64,000 nucleotides of DNA, taken from NCBI RefSeq assembly GCF_003057875.1, contig NZ_PYXZ01000011.1:440-64439 (forward strand). Direction: 5' to 3'. Made by a program: the position numbers and the translations under genes. The DNA comes from Nocardioides currus (GTDB lineage Bacteria > Actinomycetota > Actinomycetes > Propionibacteriales > Nocardioidaceae). This document shows positions 1 through 8,655 of this stretch, piece after piece (the first letter of the stretch is position 1; each line of letters opens with the position of its first letter). The notes beneath the pieces were generated by a model. The model made no database searches. It was given only the letters and a program-made list of their open reading frames with translations, and had not been told where the DNA came from.

Positions 1-2
1 TG

Positions 3-34
3 AAAGAGGGGTCGCCTTGTGCGGCCCCTCTTTT
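3..34 (+). terminator. Rho-independent terminator
   Basis: AAAGAGGGG at 3-11 pairs perfectly with CCCCTCTTT at 25-33. The stem continues inward with a T-G wobble and CGC/GCG, leaving a 5-base loop at 16-20, and the 3' arm ends in TTTT. It must terminate a gene or RNA lying left of the window. The A-rich 5' arm means it could also work on the other strand. It is the only terminator here with a U-tract. Confidence 0.8.
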
Positions 35-168
35 GCGTTCCCGGATGTCGACGCGGGTCACAAGCCGTTCACAGGCAGAACTACCTGGTCTCTTTCCACA
101 GGCGGCGCCGGTCCGGTGAGCCTGCTGTCGGTGCGGGCGGGCAGGTTCGTCGGCGGAGGTGATGTGCA

Positions 169-516
169 ATGGCTGCACAGCTGGCAACCGAGTCAGTCAA
201 CGAAGTCCGTCTGGTGGGTCGCGTCAGCGCGGTTCCCGAGGAGCGCACGCTGCCGAGCGGGGATCTGATGGTCACGTTCCGGGTGGTGACAGACCGGCCA
301 TCCGGTCATGCGTCCGAGGTGCGGGTCGATGCGCTCGAGTGCACGGCCTGGACGGCACGGGTGCGCCGTACGACCCGGACCTGGCGCAAGGGCGACGTGG
401 TCGAGGTGACGGGTGCCGTGCGGCGACGGTTCTTCGCCACGCCGACCGGTCGGGCGTCGCGGGTCGAGGTCGAGGTCAGGTCGGCGTCGATGGTTCGTCG
501 CGCAACGAGCGCATGA
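169..516 (+). CDS. Short single-stranded DNA-binding (SSB-like) protein
   Basis: The 115-residue product has the OB-fold pattern of bacterial SSB: NEVRLVGRVS near residue 11, then a strand with MVTFRVVTDR and a WRKGDVVEVTGAVRRR segment. SSB proteins coat single-stranded DNA in replication and repair. This one is shorter than a main SSB (usually 150-180 residues). It ends in a basic stretch and lacks the Gly/Pro-rich linker and acidic DDDIPF-like tail that recruits partner proteins, so it is probably an accessory SSB. The ATG at 169 is chosen because GGAGGTG lies about eight bases upstream. Its last 41 bases overlap the convergent DUF1015 gene. The family is fairly clear; the cellular role is inferred. 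Confidence 0.8.
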   Translation: MAAQLATESVNEVRLVGRVSAVPEERTLPSGDLMVTFRVVTDRPSGHASEVRVDALECTAWTARVRRTTRTWRKGDVVEVTGAVRRRFFATPTGRASRVEVEVRSASMVRRATSA

Positions 517-1612
517 TGACGCCGAGGCTGGGCTTCGGCTGGAAGGACGTCGCCTTCTCGGGCAGCAGTCCGCCGCGGTTCACCAGGTCCCGCACAGCGG
601 CGAAGTCCGGTGCCGGCAGCAGGGCCGCGACCGTCCTGGCCGTCGCCCGGCCGAGCGCGTCCTCGGCGGAGTGATGGAACGCCACGGACGTCGGCTGCTG
701 CTCGAGCACGGGGATCAGGCCGGACTGGAGCCACTCAACGAGCTCGAGGCCGGAGCCGTGCGGCGGGGTGAGCACCGCCCACGCGTGGGAGTCGGTGACG
801 ACCACCGTGTTGGGGGCCAGCTCGGCCAGTGCGGTGTCGCGGTCACCCGGGTGCACCGCTCCACCCGCCAGGACGGCGGCCGCGCAGACCTGGTCCAGGC
901 TGACGCCGTTGATCGTGCGGTGGATGGCCCCGAGGAAGAGGGGAGTGTCCGTCTGGTCCACGAGCATGGCGAGACCGCGGTCCCAGGCCGTGCCCGGGTG
1001 CGCCTCCTGGAGCTGGAGGTAGGCGGCGTAGCGGTGGTGGCCGTCGGCGATCAGGGCCGCCCCGCCGGCGAGCGAGCCGTTGATGGCATCGATCTGACGG
1101 GGGTCGGTGATGGCCCAGATCCGCTGCTTCTGCTCGTTGCGGTCGAGGTACTCGCCATGCGGCGGCCGGGTCGCGACCTCCGTGAGCAGCGCGCGCACGT
1201 CCTCGGGGCCCTCGTGGACCAGCAGGATCGGCGCGGGATTCATGCCCATCTCGAACATCCGGGTGGCGAGCTCGTCGACCTGGGTGGGATGGATGCCTTC
1301 GTGGGGCCAGATTGCGCGGTCGGCCAGGCCGTCAGCGCGACGGTCCATCGCCAGGGCGCCCACCAGGCCCCGAATGGTCAGCCCGCCTGCGGTGTACTCG
1401 TGCAGGAAGAGGCCGGGCAGCTCGGAGCGGGTGACGCGACCGTCGGCCTCCCACTCGAGCAGCCGGTTGGCGACCGCGCGATAGGGTCGCGCAAACGCGC
1501 GTGCGGAGGCAGGATCGCCGACCCGGTTCGGCGCCAGCAGCATGGCCCGGAACGGCTCGAGTCGCAGCGGCTTCGCGACGTAGGGAGGCGTGATCACGGC
1601 CGCGAAGTCCAT
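476..1612 (-). CDS. DUF1015 family protein
   Basis: The 378-residue product opens with LRLEPFRAML, the usual DUF1015 start, and carries the family's central block with DGHHRYAAYLQLQEA and a later LFLGAIHR segment. DUF1015 proteins are widespread; some relatives are ATP- or ADP-dependent serine kinases, but no substrate can be assigned here. I start it at the ATG at 1612 because a TACGAT -10 box (1619-1624, minus strand) lies six bases upstream, which fits a leaderless transcript. A GTG at 1636 would add eight residues and has no ribosome site. It diverges from the HAD gene and converges with the SSB gene, overlapping that by 41 bp. Confidence 0.75.
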   Translation of the reverse strand: MDFAAVITPPYVAKPLRLEPFRAMLLAPNRVGDPASARAFARPYRAVANRLLEWEADGRVTRSELPGLFLHEYTAGGLTIRGLVGALAMDRRADGLADRAIWPHEGIHPTQVDELATRMFEMGMNPAPILLVHEGPEDVRALLTEVATRPPHGEYLDRNEQKQRIWAITDPRQIDAINGSLAGGAALIADGHHRYAAYLQLQEAHPGTAWDRGLAMLVDQTDTPLFLGAIHRTINGVSLDQVCAAAVLAGGAVHPGDRDTALAELAPNTVVVTDSHAWAVLTPPHGSGLELVEWLQSGLIPVLEQQPTSVAFHHSAEDALGRATARTVAALLPAPDFAAVRDLVNRGGLLPEKATSFQPKPSLGVIMRSLRDEPSTPT

Positions 1613-1653
1613 CGAAGCATCGTAGGGGCCGCCCACCGGCGGCCGACGGGAGG

Positions 1654-2679
1654 GTGATCGTGCTCAAGGCGTCCGAGGTGCCGTTGCTCGAGGGGTACGA
1701 CCTGGCCATGTTCGACCTCGACGGGGTCGTCTACGTCAGCGGCCGAGCCATCGACGGTGTGGCGGAGCGGCTCGACCGCGTCCGTGAGGCGGGCGTGCAC
1801 CTGGCGTTCGTGACCAACAACGCGTCACGCACGCCGGAGAAGGTCGCGGCCAACCTGAACAAGCTGGGCGTGTCGGCCACGGCGGACGACGTGGTGACCT
1901 CGGCCCAGGCGGCGGCCCGGGTGCTGCGGGACCGCTTCGGCGACGGCGCCACGGTGATGCTGCTCGGCGGCGCCGGCCTCGAGTCGGCGCTGGCGGCCGA
2001 GGGGCTGGTCGTCACGGCCCAGCCTGACGACGCCGTGGCGGTGGTCAGCGGCTACGGACCTGACGTCCTGTGGAAGGACATCATGCGCGCGGCGACCCTG
2101 ATCCGGGACGGGATGCCGTACGTCGCCAGCAACACCGACCTCACGATCCCCACCGACTACGGTCTCGCGCCCGGCCACGGGGTGCTGGTGCGGACGATCA
2201 GTGAGTTCGCCGGGGTGGAGCCGATCGTCGCCGGCAAGCCTGCCCGCCCGCTGATGGACGAGACCATCCGCCGGGTCGGGGGAGACCGCCCGCTGATGGT
2301 GGGGGACCGGCTCGACACCGACATCGAGGGCGCCCACGAGGTCGGGATCGACTCCCTCCTCGTGATGACGGGAGTCACCCACCTCGCCGAGCTGGTCTCG
2401 GCGACGCCGGACCTGCGGCCCACTTACATCTCGCCCGACCTCGAGGGCCTCTTCGAGGCGCATCCCGTGCCCGAGCAGGACGGGAGCCGAGCCAGTCTGG
2501 GCGGATGGCACGCGGAGGTCCGCGACCAGACGCTGACGGTCGACGGCTCCGGCAGCCCCGCGGACTGGTGGCGGGTCGTAGCGTCGGCGAGCTGGTCCGC
2601 GCTCGACACCAGCGGCTCCGCCGTGGACGTGTCCGGGCTCGAGCCACCGGTCGCCGCCGGGCAGGCCGGACGGAGGTAG
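1654..2679 (+). CDS. HAD-superfamily IIA hydrolase (NagD/p-nitrophenylphosphatase-like)
   Basis: All four HAD motifs are visible in 341 residues: MFDLDGVVYVSG near residue 15 with the nucleophile and general-acid aspartates, FVTNNASR near 50, a GKP lysine near 195, and MVGDRLDTDIEGA near 213. The DLDGVVY form and cap layout match class IIA phosphatases such as NagD and phosphoglycolate/p-nitrophenyl phosphatases. The substrate is unknown. About 75 residues after the catalytic fold (GGWHAEVRDQTL onward) form an extra C-terminal segment. The start is uncertain: GTG 1654 has GGGAGG directly against it, and GTG 1678 would still keep motif I. It heads the tlyA-nadK-recN run. Confidence 0.8.
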   Translation: MIVLKASEVPLLEGYDLAMFDLDGVVYVSGRAIDGVAERLDRVREAGVHLAFVTNNASRTPEKVAANLNKLGVSATADDVVTSAQAAARVLRDRFGDGATVMLLGGAGLESALAAEGLVVTAQPDDAVAVVSGYGPDVLWKDIMRAATLIRDGMPYVASNTDLTIPTDYGLAPGHGVLVRTISEFAGVEPIVAGKPARPLMDETIRRVGGDRPLMVGDRLDTDIEGAHEVGIDSLLVMTGVTHLAELVSATPDLRPTYISPDLEGLFEAHPVPEQDGSRASLGGWHAEVRDQTLTVDGSGSPADWWRVVASASWSALDTSGSAVDVSGLEPPVAAGQAGRR

Positions 2680-2689
2680 CCTCCCGATC

Positions 2690-2908
2690 ATGAGTGAGCA
2701 CGACGAGCAGGTGTCCCCGGACGAGCACGCTCCGGCGCACCCGGCAGCGGAGGAGCCGGCCGACGTCCCCACGACCGGCGTCGCGGCCGTCGACGAGGTG
2801 CTGGCCGCCGTGGCGCGCCTCGAGGGCCGCCCGGTCGAGGAGCACGTCGCCGTCTTCGAGCAGGCCCACGAGCGGCTGCGTCGGGCCCTCGACCCCGGGC
2901 ACGGCTGA
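2690..2908 (+). CDS. Small acidic conserved hypothetical protein
   Basis: This 72-residue protein is acidic at the N terminus, rich in Pro and Glu, and ends in a probable amphipathic helix pair (VDEVLAAVARLEGRP, VFEQAHERLRRALDPG). It has no membrane segment and no motif I recognise. A GGAGG at 2672-2676 serves as a rather distant ribosome site. A small ORF at this place between the HAD phosphatase and tlyA also occurs in other actinobacteria as I recall, which supports it being real. It ends three bases before tlyA and is probably translated with it. Function unknown. Confidence 0.7.
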   Translation: MSEHDEQVSPDEHAPAHPAAEEPADVPTTGVAAVDEVLAAVARLEGRPVEEHVAVFEQAHERLRRALDPGHG

Positions 2909-2911
2909 GTC

Positions 2912-3751
2912 GTGCCACCCCGTCGTCTGCGGCTGGATGCCGAGCTCGTGCGCCGCGGCCTGGCCCGGTCCCGCGAGCACGCCAGCGAGCTGATCTCCGA
3001 CGGTCGGGTCAAGGTGGCCGGCGCGCCCGCCACCAAGCCGGCGACCGGGATCACCACCGACGTGGCCATCGTCGTGACGCAGGACCCCGACCGGGAGGAG
3101 TACGTCTCGCGCGGGGGGCACAAGCTCGCCGGCGCGCTCGACGTGTTCGAGGCGCTCGGCCTCACCGTGGGCGGCCGTCGGTGCCTCGACGCCGGCGCCT
3201 CCACCGGCGGGTTCACCGACGTGCTGCTGCGCCGCGGGGCGCGCGAGGTCGTCGCCGTCGACGTCGGCTACGGCCAGCTCGCCTGGTCCCTGCAGAGCGA
3301 CGACCGCGTCGTCGTCCACGACCGCACCAACATCCGCGAGCTCACCCCCGACCTCGTCGGCGAGCCGGTCGACCTCGTGGTCGGCGACCTGTCCTTCATC
3401 TCCCTCGAGCTCGTCCTCGACGCGCTGCTGGGTGTGACCGCACCGGACGGCGAGCTGGCCCTGATGGTCAAGCCTCAGTTCGAGGTCGGCAAGGACCGCG
3501 TCGGCAAGGGTGGCGTCGTCCGCAGCCTCGACCTGCGGGCCGAGGCCGTCAGCCACATCGCCGACGTGGCCGCCCAGCGCGGCTGGGGTGCGGTCGCCGT
3601 CACCACCAGTCCGCTGCCCGGTCCGTCGGGCAACGTCGAGTTCTTCCTGCTCCTGCGCCGCGGGCCGGCGGGGATCGACGCCGACGACGTCCGCGCCGAG
3701 GTCGAGCGCAGCGCCAGCTGGGGCAACGCGGGTGAGAGGGTGGAGCCGTGA
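2912..3751 (+). CDS. tlyA: TlyA family rRNA 2'-O-methyltransferase (haemolysin A)
   Basis: The 279-residue product has an N-terminal S4 RNA-binding domain (residues 5-65) and an FtsJ-like methyltransferase domain. Visible elements are the SAM loop GASTGG at 95-100 and a plausible catalytic K-D-K-E set at Lys71, Asp159, Lys187 and Glu243. TlyA methylates ribose in 16S and 23S rRNA (positions 1409 and 1920 in mycobacteria) and is needed for capreomycin sensitivity. The GTG start at 2912 follows the small upstream gene by three bases, and the stop overlaps the nadK start as GTGA, so this is one operon. Confidence 0.93.
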   Translation: MPPRRLRLDAELVRRGLARSREHASELISDGRVKVAGAPATKPATGITTDVAIVVTQDPDREEYVSRGGHKLAGALDVFEALGLTVGGRRCLDAGASTGGFTDVLLRRGAREVVAVDVGYGQLAWSLQSDDRVVVHDRTNIRELTPDLVGEPVDLVVGDLSFISLELVLDALLGVTAPDGELALMVKPQFEVGKDRVGKGGVVRSLDLRAEAVSHIADVAAQRGWGAVAVTTSPLPGPSGNVEFFLLLRRGPAGIDADDVRAEVERSASWGNAGERVEP

Positions 3752-4719
3752 GTCCTGAATCCGCCGATCCGCAGCGACGCGTGCTGCTGCTGGCCCACAC
3801 GGGACGCGAGGAGGCTCGCACGGTCGCACGTGATTGTGCGCTGGCCCTGACCGAGCACGGCATCGCCGTACGCCTGCTGGCGCACGAGGCCAAGGACCTC
3901 GAGCTGGAGCCGACCACGGGCACCGACGGGTCCGGGTGGATCGAGATCGTCGGGGCCGAGGAGACGGCCGGCGACGGCTGCGAGCTGGCCCTGGTCATCG
4001 GCGGTGACGGGTCGATCCTGCGCGCGGCGGAGCTCACCCACGCCAGCGGCACGCCGTTGCTGGGAGTCAACCTGGGGCACGTCGGGTTCCTCGCCGAGGC
4101 CGAGCAGGACGACGTGGCCATCACGATCGACGCGATCGTCCAACGGCGCTACGTCACCGAGGACCGGCTCACCATCGACGTGTCGGTGCACGAGGACAAG
4201 ACACTCATCTACTCGACCTTCGCGCTCAACGAGGCGAGCGTCGAGAAGGCGGCGCGCGAGCGGATGCTCGAGGTGGTCGTGGAGATCGACGACCGCCCGC
4301 TGTCGCGCTGGGGCTGCGACGGGGTCGTCTGCGCGACGCCCACCGGTTCCACCGCCTACAACTTCAGTGCCGGCGGGCCGGTCGTGTGGCCGGGCGTGGA
4401 GGCGCTCCTCATGGTCCCGATCAGCGCGCACGCCCTCTTTGCGCGACCGATGGTGGTCGCACCGACCAGCGTGCTGGCCGTCGAGGTGCTCGCCAACACC
4501 CAGGGGTCGGCCGTCCTGTGGTGCGACGGCCGGCGCAGCGTCGACCTGCCGCCGGGGGCCCGGATCGAGGTACGCCGCGGTCAACGGCCGGTGCGACTGG
4601 TCCGGCTCCACCAGGCGCCGTTCACCGACCGACTCGTCGCGAAGTTCGACCTCCCGGTCGAGGGCTGGCGAGGCGTGGCCGAGCGACGCCGGCGTGAGGA
4701 GGCGCAGCCCGATGCTTGA
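3748..4719 (+). CDS. nadK: NAD kinase
   Basis: This enzyme phosphorylates NAD to NADP with ATP or polyphosphate in the cytoplasm. The 323 residues carry GGDGS at 85-89 (usually GGDGT), the NE pair at 161-162 that binds the nicotinamide ribose, and the glycine-rich TPTGSTAYNFSAGGP at 198-212. Length is slightly above the usual 290-310 because of an insertion near residues 50-75 and a charged C-terminal tail. It starts at a GTG overlapping the tlyA stop and its own end overlaps recN by eight bases. The order tlyA-nadK-recN is conserved in actinobacteria. Confidence 0.95.
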   Translation: MSPESADPQRRVLLLAHTGREEARTVARDCALALTEHGIAVRLLAHEAKDLELEPTTGTDGSGWIEIVGAEETAGDGCELALVIGGDGSILRAAELTHASGTPLLGVNLGHVGFLAEAEQDDVAITIDAIVQRRYVTEDRLTIDVSVHEDKTLIYSTFALNEASVEKAARERMLEVVVEIDDRPLSRWGCDGVVCATPTGSTAYNFSAGGPVVWPGVEALLMVPISAHALFARPMVVAPTSVLAVEVLANTQGSAVLWCDGRRSVDLPPGARIEVRRGQRPVRLVRLHQAPFTDRLVAKFDLPVEGWRGVAERRRREEAQPDA

Positions 4720-6463
4720 GGAGATCCGCATCCGCTCGCTGGGGGTGATCGAGTCCTCCACGCTCGAGCTCGGCCCGGGGCTGACGGTGATCACCGGTGA
4801 GACCGGGGCCGGCAAGACCATGGTCGTGACCGCGCTCGGCCTGCTCCTGGGCGGGCGGGCCGACCCGGGCGCCGTACGCACCGGAGCCAAGGCCGCACGG
4901 GTCGAGGGGGTGATCGGCGTGGCCGACCTTCCCGGCGTGGTCACCGCGGTCGAGGAGGCCGGTGGTGAGGCGGAGGACGACCGCGTCGTGCTCGCCCGCA
5001 ACGTCGCGGCCGAGGGACGCTCACGCGCCTGGGTGGGTGGCGCCGCCGTGCCGGTCTCGGCCCTCGCCGGCGTGGCGGAGCCGTTGGTCGCCGTCCACGG
5101 CCAGTCCGACCAGCACCGGCTGCTCAAGCAGAGCGCGCAGCGCGACGCCCTGGACCGGTTCGGAGGGGCGAGCGTCGCCAAGGCGCTGGCCGCCTACTCC
5201 GGGCTCCACGAACGACTGGTCGCCGTCGAGCAGGAGCTGAGCGCCGTGGTGCTCAGCGCCCAGGAGCGCGCCCGCGAGGCCGACCAGCTGCGCTTCGGGC
5301 TCGGCGAGATCGACGCCGTCACGCCCGAGCCCGGCGAGGACGCCGCGCTGGCCGCGGAGGAAGGCCGGCTCGGCTTCGCCGACACCCTGCGCACGGCTGC
5401 CGAGAGCGCCCGCGAGGCGCTGAGCAGCGAGGAGGGCAGCCCCGACGCGCTGGCCACGACCTCCGCGGCGCGCACCCAGCTGGAGGCGGTTCGCGAGCAC
5501 GACCCGCAGGCGGGCGAGCTGGCCGATCGGCTGGCCGAGGTGACCTACCTGCTCTCCGACGTCGCGGCCGACGTCGCGTCCTACGCCGCCCGCCTCGAGA
5601 CCGACCCGGCCCGCCTGGCCGCGGTCAGCGAGAGGCGCGCCGCCCTCACGGCATTGACGAGGAAGTACGGCGAGACGATCGACGAGGTCCTCGCCTGGGC
5701 CGAGGCCGGGTCGCTGCGGCTGGTCGACCTCGACGGCACCGACGACCGGATCGAGGAGCTCCGGGCCGAGCGGGCCGACCTGCGCCAGCAGCTCGACGGT
5801 GCGGCCGCCAGGCTCACCGCGGCCCGGGTCAAGGCCGCGGGCAGGCTCGGGACGGTGGTGACCGACGAGCTGACCCTGCTGGCGATGCCGCACGCGGTCG
5901 TCAGCGTCGAGGTGCGCGGCCACGAGGTCGAGACCGACGAGGAGCTCACCGCAAGCGTGCTGCGGGTCGGCGACCGCCTGCTGCGGGCCACGAGCAGCGG
6001 CGTCGACGAGGTCGAGCTGCTGCTCGCCGCCAACACCGGCGCGGACGCCCGGCCGCTGCACAAGGGTGCCTCCGGCGGTGAGCTCTCGCGGGTGATGCTC
6101 GCCGTCGAGGTCGCGCTCGCCGGGACGAGCCCGGTGCCGATCTTCGTCTTCGACGAGGTCGACGCCGGGGTCGGCGGCAAGGCGGCCATCGAGGTCGGGC
6201 GGCGGCTCGCCCAGCTCGCGCGCGACGCGCAGGTGCTGGTGGTCACCCACCTGCCCCAGGTGGCGGCCTTCGCGGACCGCCACGTGGTCGTGCACAAGTC
6301 CAGCGACGGGACCGTCACCACCTCCGGGTTGACCGTCCTCGACGACTCCGAGCGAGAGCGTGAGCTGTCCCGGATGCTCGCCGGCCTGGAGGAGTCGGAC
6401 AGCGCTCTCGCGCACGCCCGCGAGCTCCTCGAGACCGCTGCCCCGGCCCGCGCCGGACGCTGA
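4712..6463 (+). CDS. recN: DNA repair ATPase RecN
   Basis: RecN is an SMC-like ATPase that acts at double-strand breaks. The 583-residue product has Walker A GETGAGKT at 29-36, a long helical middle section (about 160-370) that should form coiled coils, the ABC signature SGGELSRVMLA near 453-463, and Walker B IFVFDEVDAGVGG near 476-488, followed by a TH.LPQVAAFADRH switch region. The ATG at 4712 is chosen because GAGGAGG lies nine bases upstream; the reading frame itself is open much further into nadK. It overlaps nadK by eight bases, so translation is probably coupled. Confidence 0.95.
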   Translation: MLEEIRIRSLGVIESSTLELGPGLTVITGETGAGKTMVVTALGLLLGGRADPGAVRTGAKAARVEGVIGVADLPGVVTAVEEAGGEAEDDRVVLARNVAAEGRSRAWVGGAAVPVSALAGVAEPLVAVHGQSDQHRLLKQSAQRDALDRFGGASVAKALAAYSGLHERLVAVEQELSAVVLSAQERAREADQLRFGLGEIDAVTPEPGEDAALAAEEGRLGFADTLRTAAESAREALSSEEGSPDALATTSAARTQLEAVREHDPQAGELADRLAEVTYLLSDVAADVASYAARLETDPARLAAVSERRAALTALTRKYGETIDEVLAWAEAGSLRLVDLDGTDDRIEELRAERADLRQQLDGAAARLTAARVKAAGRLGTVVTDELTLLAMPHAVVSVEVRGHEVETDEELTASVLRVGDRLLRATSSGVDEVELLLAANTGADARPLHKGASGGELSRVMLAVEVALAGTSPVPIFVFDEVDAGVGGKAAIEVGRRLAQLARDAQVLVVTHLPQVAAFADRHVVVHKSSDGTVTTSGLTVLDDSERERELSRMLAGLEESDSALAHARELLETAAPARAGR

Positions 6464-6480
6464 CCCCGCGCCTGGCCCGC

Positions 6481-6533
6481 AGGCCGCGCGACGGCCTCGA
6501 GAGCTCGACGCGCCCGCGCACACGGGTGCGCGG
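6481..6533 (+). terminator. Two GC-rich hairpins after recN
   Basis: AGGCCG at 6481-6486 pairs with CGGCCT at 6492-6497 around a five-base loop. CCGCGCAC at 6514-6521 then pairs with GTGCGCGG at 6526-6533 around a four-base loop. There is no T-run, so these would be U-tract-less terminators, a type often proposed in actinobacteria. They separate the recN operon from steAB. Confidence 0.5.
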
Positions 6534-6544
6534 ATCGGCCTGCT

Positions 6545-6556
6545 CAGGCTGACACC
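6545..6556 (+). promoter_or_regulatory. -10 box for a leaderless transcript before steA
   Basis: CAGGCT at 6545-6550 is followed by six bases and an ATG at 6557. The spacing equals that of the other leaderless promoters in the window. No -35 box is recognisable. Confidence 0.4.
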
Positions 6557-6571
6557 ATGGCTTGGTCATGA
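6557..6571 (+). CDS. Possible 4-residue leader peptide before steA
   Basis: ATG GCT TGG TCA TGA encodes Met-Ala-Trp-Ser. The stop TGA overlaps the steA ATG as ATGA, so ribosomes ending here could restart on steA. It sits exactly where a leaderless transcript from the CAGGCT box would begin. It may only be a device to load ribosomes, or chance. Confidence 0.3.
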   Translation: MAWS

Positions 6572-7770
6572 AGATTCCCGGAAACCAGCTCAGACGCACC
6601 CGTACCGCCCTGCCCGGCATCGTCGGGGTCGCGCGTGTCGATCGCCGTACGACCCACCTGCTCGCCCGCCTCCAGCCGGGCGACATCGCCGTGATCGACC
6701 ACCAGGACCTGGACCGCGCGACCGCACAGGCCCTGGTCGACGCAGGGGTGGGAGCGGTCCTCAACGCCGCGCCGATGATCTCCGGGCGCTACCCCAACCT
6801 CGGGCCCGAGGTGCTGGTGCAGGCGGGGATCCCGGTCGTCGACACGTTCGGTGGCGAGGTCGTCAGTCGCGTCAAGGACGGCGCCCGCGTGCGGGTGCAC
6901 GACGGGGAGGTCTTCGACGGCGACGACAGCATCGCGGTCGGCCGCCCGGTCGACGCCGAGGTGGTCCGCGGCGAGCTCGAGTCGGCCCGCACCGGGCTGC
7001 ACGCGCAGCTCGAGAGCTTCACCCACAACAGCACCGAGTTCCTGCGCCGCGAGCAGGACCTGCTGCTGCACGGGCGCGGGGTGCCCCGCACCGCCACCGA
7101 CCTGGCCGGGCGACCGGTGGTGGTCGTGGTCAAGGGCCACGACTGGGAGGCGGAGCTCGCGGGCATCAAGCCGTTCATCCGCGAGCAGGACCCCGTCCTG
7201 ATCGGCGTCGACGAGGGCGCCGAGGCGCTGCGCTCGGCCGGTCACAAGCCACACATCGTCGTCGCCAACGCCGCCGCCGAGGAGCTGCCGGCGCTGCCCC
7301 TGCTCAAGAAGGCCAAGGACGTGGTCGCGCTCGTCGACCGCGGTGCACCGGCCACGGTCACCGAGCGGTTCGAGCGCAGCGGCATCCGTCCCCTGCGGTT
7401 CGAGACCGGTGCGACCACCGAGGACGCCGCCCTGATCCTGGCCGACGCCGGCCACGCCAGCCTGATCGTGGGCGTCGGCATGCACGCCACGCTCGACGAG
7501 TTCCTCGACCGACGGCGCACCGGCCTCGCCAGCACGTACCTCACCCGGCTCAAGGTCGGCCCGCGGCTCGTCGACGCCGCCGCCGTCCCTCGTCTCTACG
7601 ACGGCCAGGTGCGACCGCGCCACCTGCTCGCCGTCATGGTCGCCGGGCTGCTCGCCCTGGCCGCCGCCATCGGTGTCACCCCCGTCGGCCAGGAGTGGGT
7701 CGACGCGGCCTCCCCGGCCGTGACCGACACCGTCTCCACCGTCATCGATCGCGTGCAAGGACTGTTCTGA
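6568..7770 (+). CDS. steA: SteA-like putative cytokinetic ring protein
   Basis: The 400-residue product is mostly soluble, with a nucleotide-diphosphokinase/thiamin-pyrophosphokinase-like central region (VVVVVKGHDWEAELAGIKPFI, IGVDEGAEALRSAGHKPHIVV). One membrane segment lies close to the C terminus (about 352-371, HLLAVMVAGLLALAAAIGVT). This layout and the position between recN and a steB/mctB gene match SteA of Corynebacterium glutamicum, which as I recall localises to the division site with SteB. The ATG at 6568 is used; TTG 6562 would add two residues. The next gene begins at the base after the stop. The cell-division role is taken from the family. Confidence 0.8.
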   Translation: MKIPGNQLRRTRTALPGIVGVARVDRRTTHLLARLQPGDIAVIDHQDLDRATAQALVDAGVGAVLNAAPMISGRYPNLGPEVLVQAGIPVVDTFGGEVVSRVKDGARVRVHDGEVFDGDDSIAVGRPVDAEVVRGELESARTGLHAQLESFTHNSTEFLRREQDLLLHGRGVPRTATDLAGRPVVVVVKGHDWEAELAGIKPFIREQDPVLIGVDEGAEALRSAGHKPHIVVANAAAEELPALPLLKKAKDVVALVDRGAPATVTERFERSGIRPLRFETGATTEDAALILADAGHASLIVGVGMHATLDEFLDRRRTGLASTYLTRLKVGPRLVDAAAVPRLYDGQVRPRHLLAVMVAGLLALAAAIGVTPVGQEWVDAASPAVTDTVSTVIDRVQGLF

Positions 7771-8655
7771 GTGATCACCTTCCGGCATTTCCTGACCAGC
7801 CTCGTGGCGGTCTTCCTCGCGCTCGCCGTGGGCATCGTCCTCGGCGGCGGACCGCTGTCCGACGTCACGAGCTCCGACCCCGCACCTGCCGCAGTCACGG
7901 AGGACGGCTCGGCTGATCCGGCTGCGGTGTACGCCGACGGGTTCGCCGGCGCCGTCGGGCCGGCGCTCACCAGCGGCAAGCTCGCCGAGCGCGGCGTCGC
8001 CGTCGTCACCGCGCCCGGCGTCAACGAGGAGACCCTGACCGCCCTGGCCGAGCAGGTCTCGGCCGCGGGCGGCTCGATCACCGGACGCTTCTCGCTCACC
8101 GACGCCATGGTCGCCCCCGAACAGAAGTCGCTCGTCGACACGCTCGGCTCGCAGCTGATGACGCAGCAGGGCAAGGAGATCGCGGCCGACGCGACGACGT
8201 ACGACCGGATCGGCCAGCTGCTGGGCATCGCCATCGCGACCACCGCGGCCGAGGGCGACGCACCGAGCGCCAAGCAGAAGGCGGTCATCGACAGCCTGCT
8301 CGGCGCCGACCTCGTCGGCTTCGACGGCACGGTGGCGCGACGCGCGCCCCTCGTCCTGCTCGTCCTGGGCAGCGAGCCCGCGGCCGACGGTGGGGACGCG
8401 ATCCTGGCCGCGCTGGCGACGGGCCTGTCCCGCGCCGCGGCCGGCGTGGTGGTCGCGGGCACCGTCGCCGACGGGGGAGAGGGCCAGGTCGGGCGGCTCC
8501 GGGCCGAGCCCGTCTCCGCCCAGGTGGCGACCGTCGACGGCATCGACACCGCGGCCGGGCGGGTGACCACCGTGCTCACGCTGGCGCGAGCCATGGACAC
8601 CGACGGCGGAGCGTTCGGAGCGTCGGGTGCGGACGGACCTGCCCCGCTGGGGTAG
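7771..8655 (+). CDS. steB: SteB/MctB family membrane-anchored protein
   Basis: The 294-residue protein has a single N-terminal membrane helix (about residues 7-26, SLVAVFLALAVGIVLGGGPL) without a cleavage site, followed by a large extracytoplasmic alpha/beta domain and an Ala/Asp-rich tail. The family is annotated in two ways: MctB, a copper-export outer-membrane protein of M. tuberculosis, and SteB, the partner of SteA at the septum. A single inner-membrane anchor directly after steA favours the SteB reading. Its GTG start touches the steA stop with no gap, so the two are co-translated. Confidence 0.78.
   Translation: MITFRHFLTSLVAVFLALAVGIVLGGGPLSDVTSSDPAPAAVTEDGSADPAAVYADGFAGAVGPALTSGKLAERGVAVVTAPGVNEETLTALAEQVSAAGGSITGRFSLTDAMVAPEQKSLVDTLGSQLMTQQGKEIAADATTYDRIGQLLGIAIATTAAEGDAPSAKQKAVIDSLLGADLVGFDGTVARRAPLVLLVLGSEPAADGGDAILAALATGLSRAAAGVVVAGTVADGGEGQVGRLRAEPVSAQVATVDGIDTAAGRVTTVLTLARAMDTDGGAFGASGADGPAPLG

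Noticed and set aside
7771..8655. MctB copper-export pore
   Set aside because: Automatic naming of this family; a single N-terminal helix and coupling to steA favour SteB.
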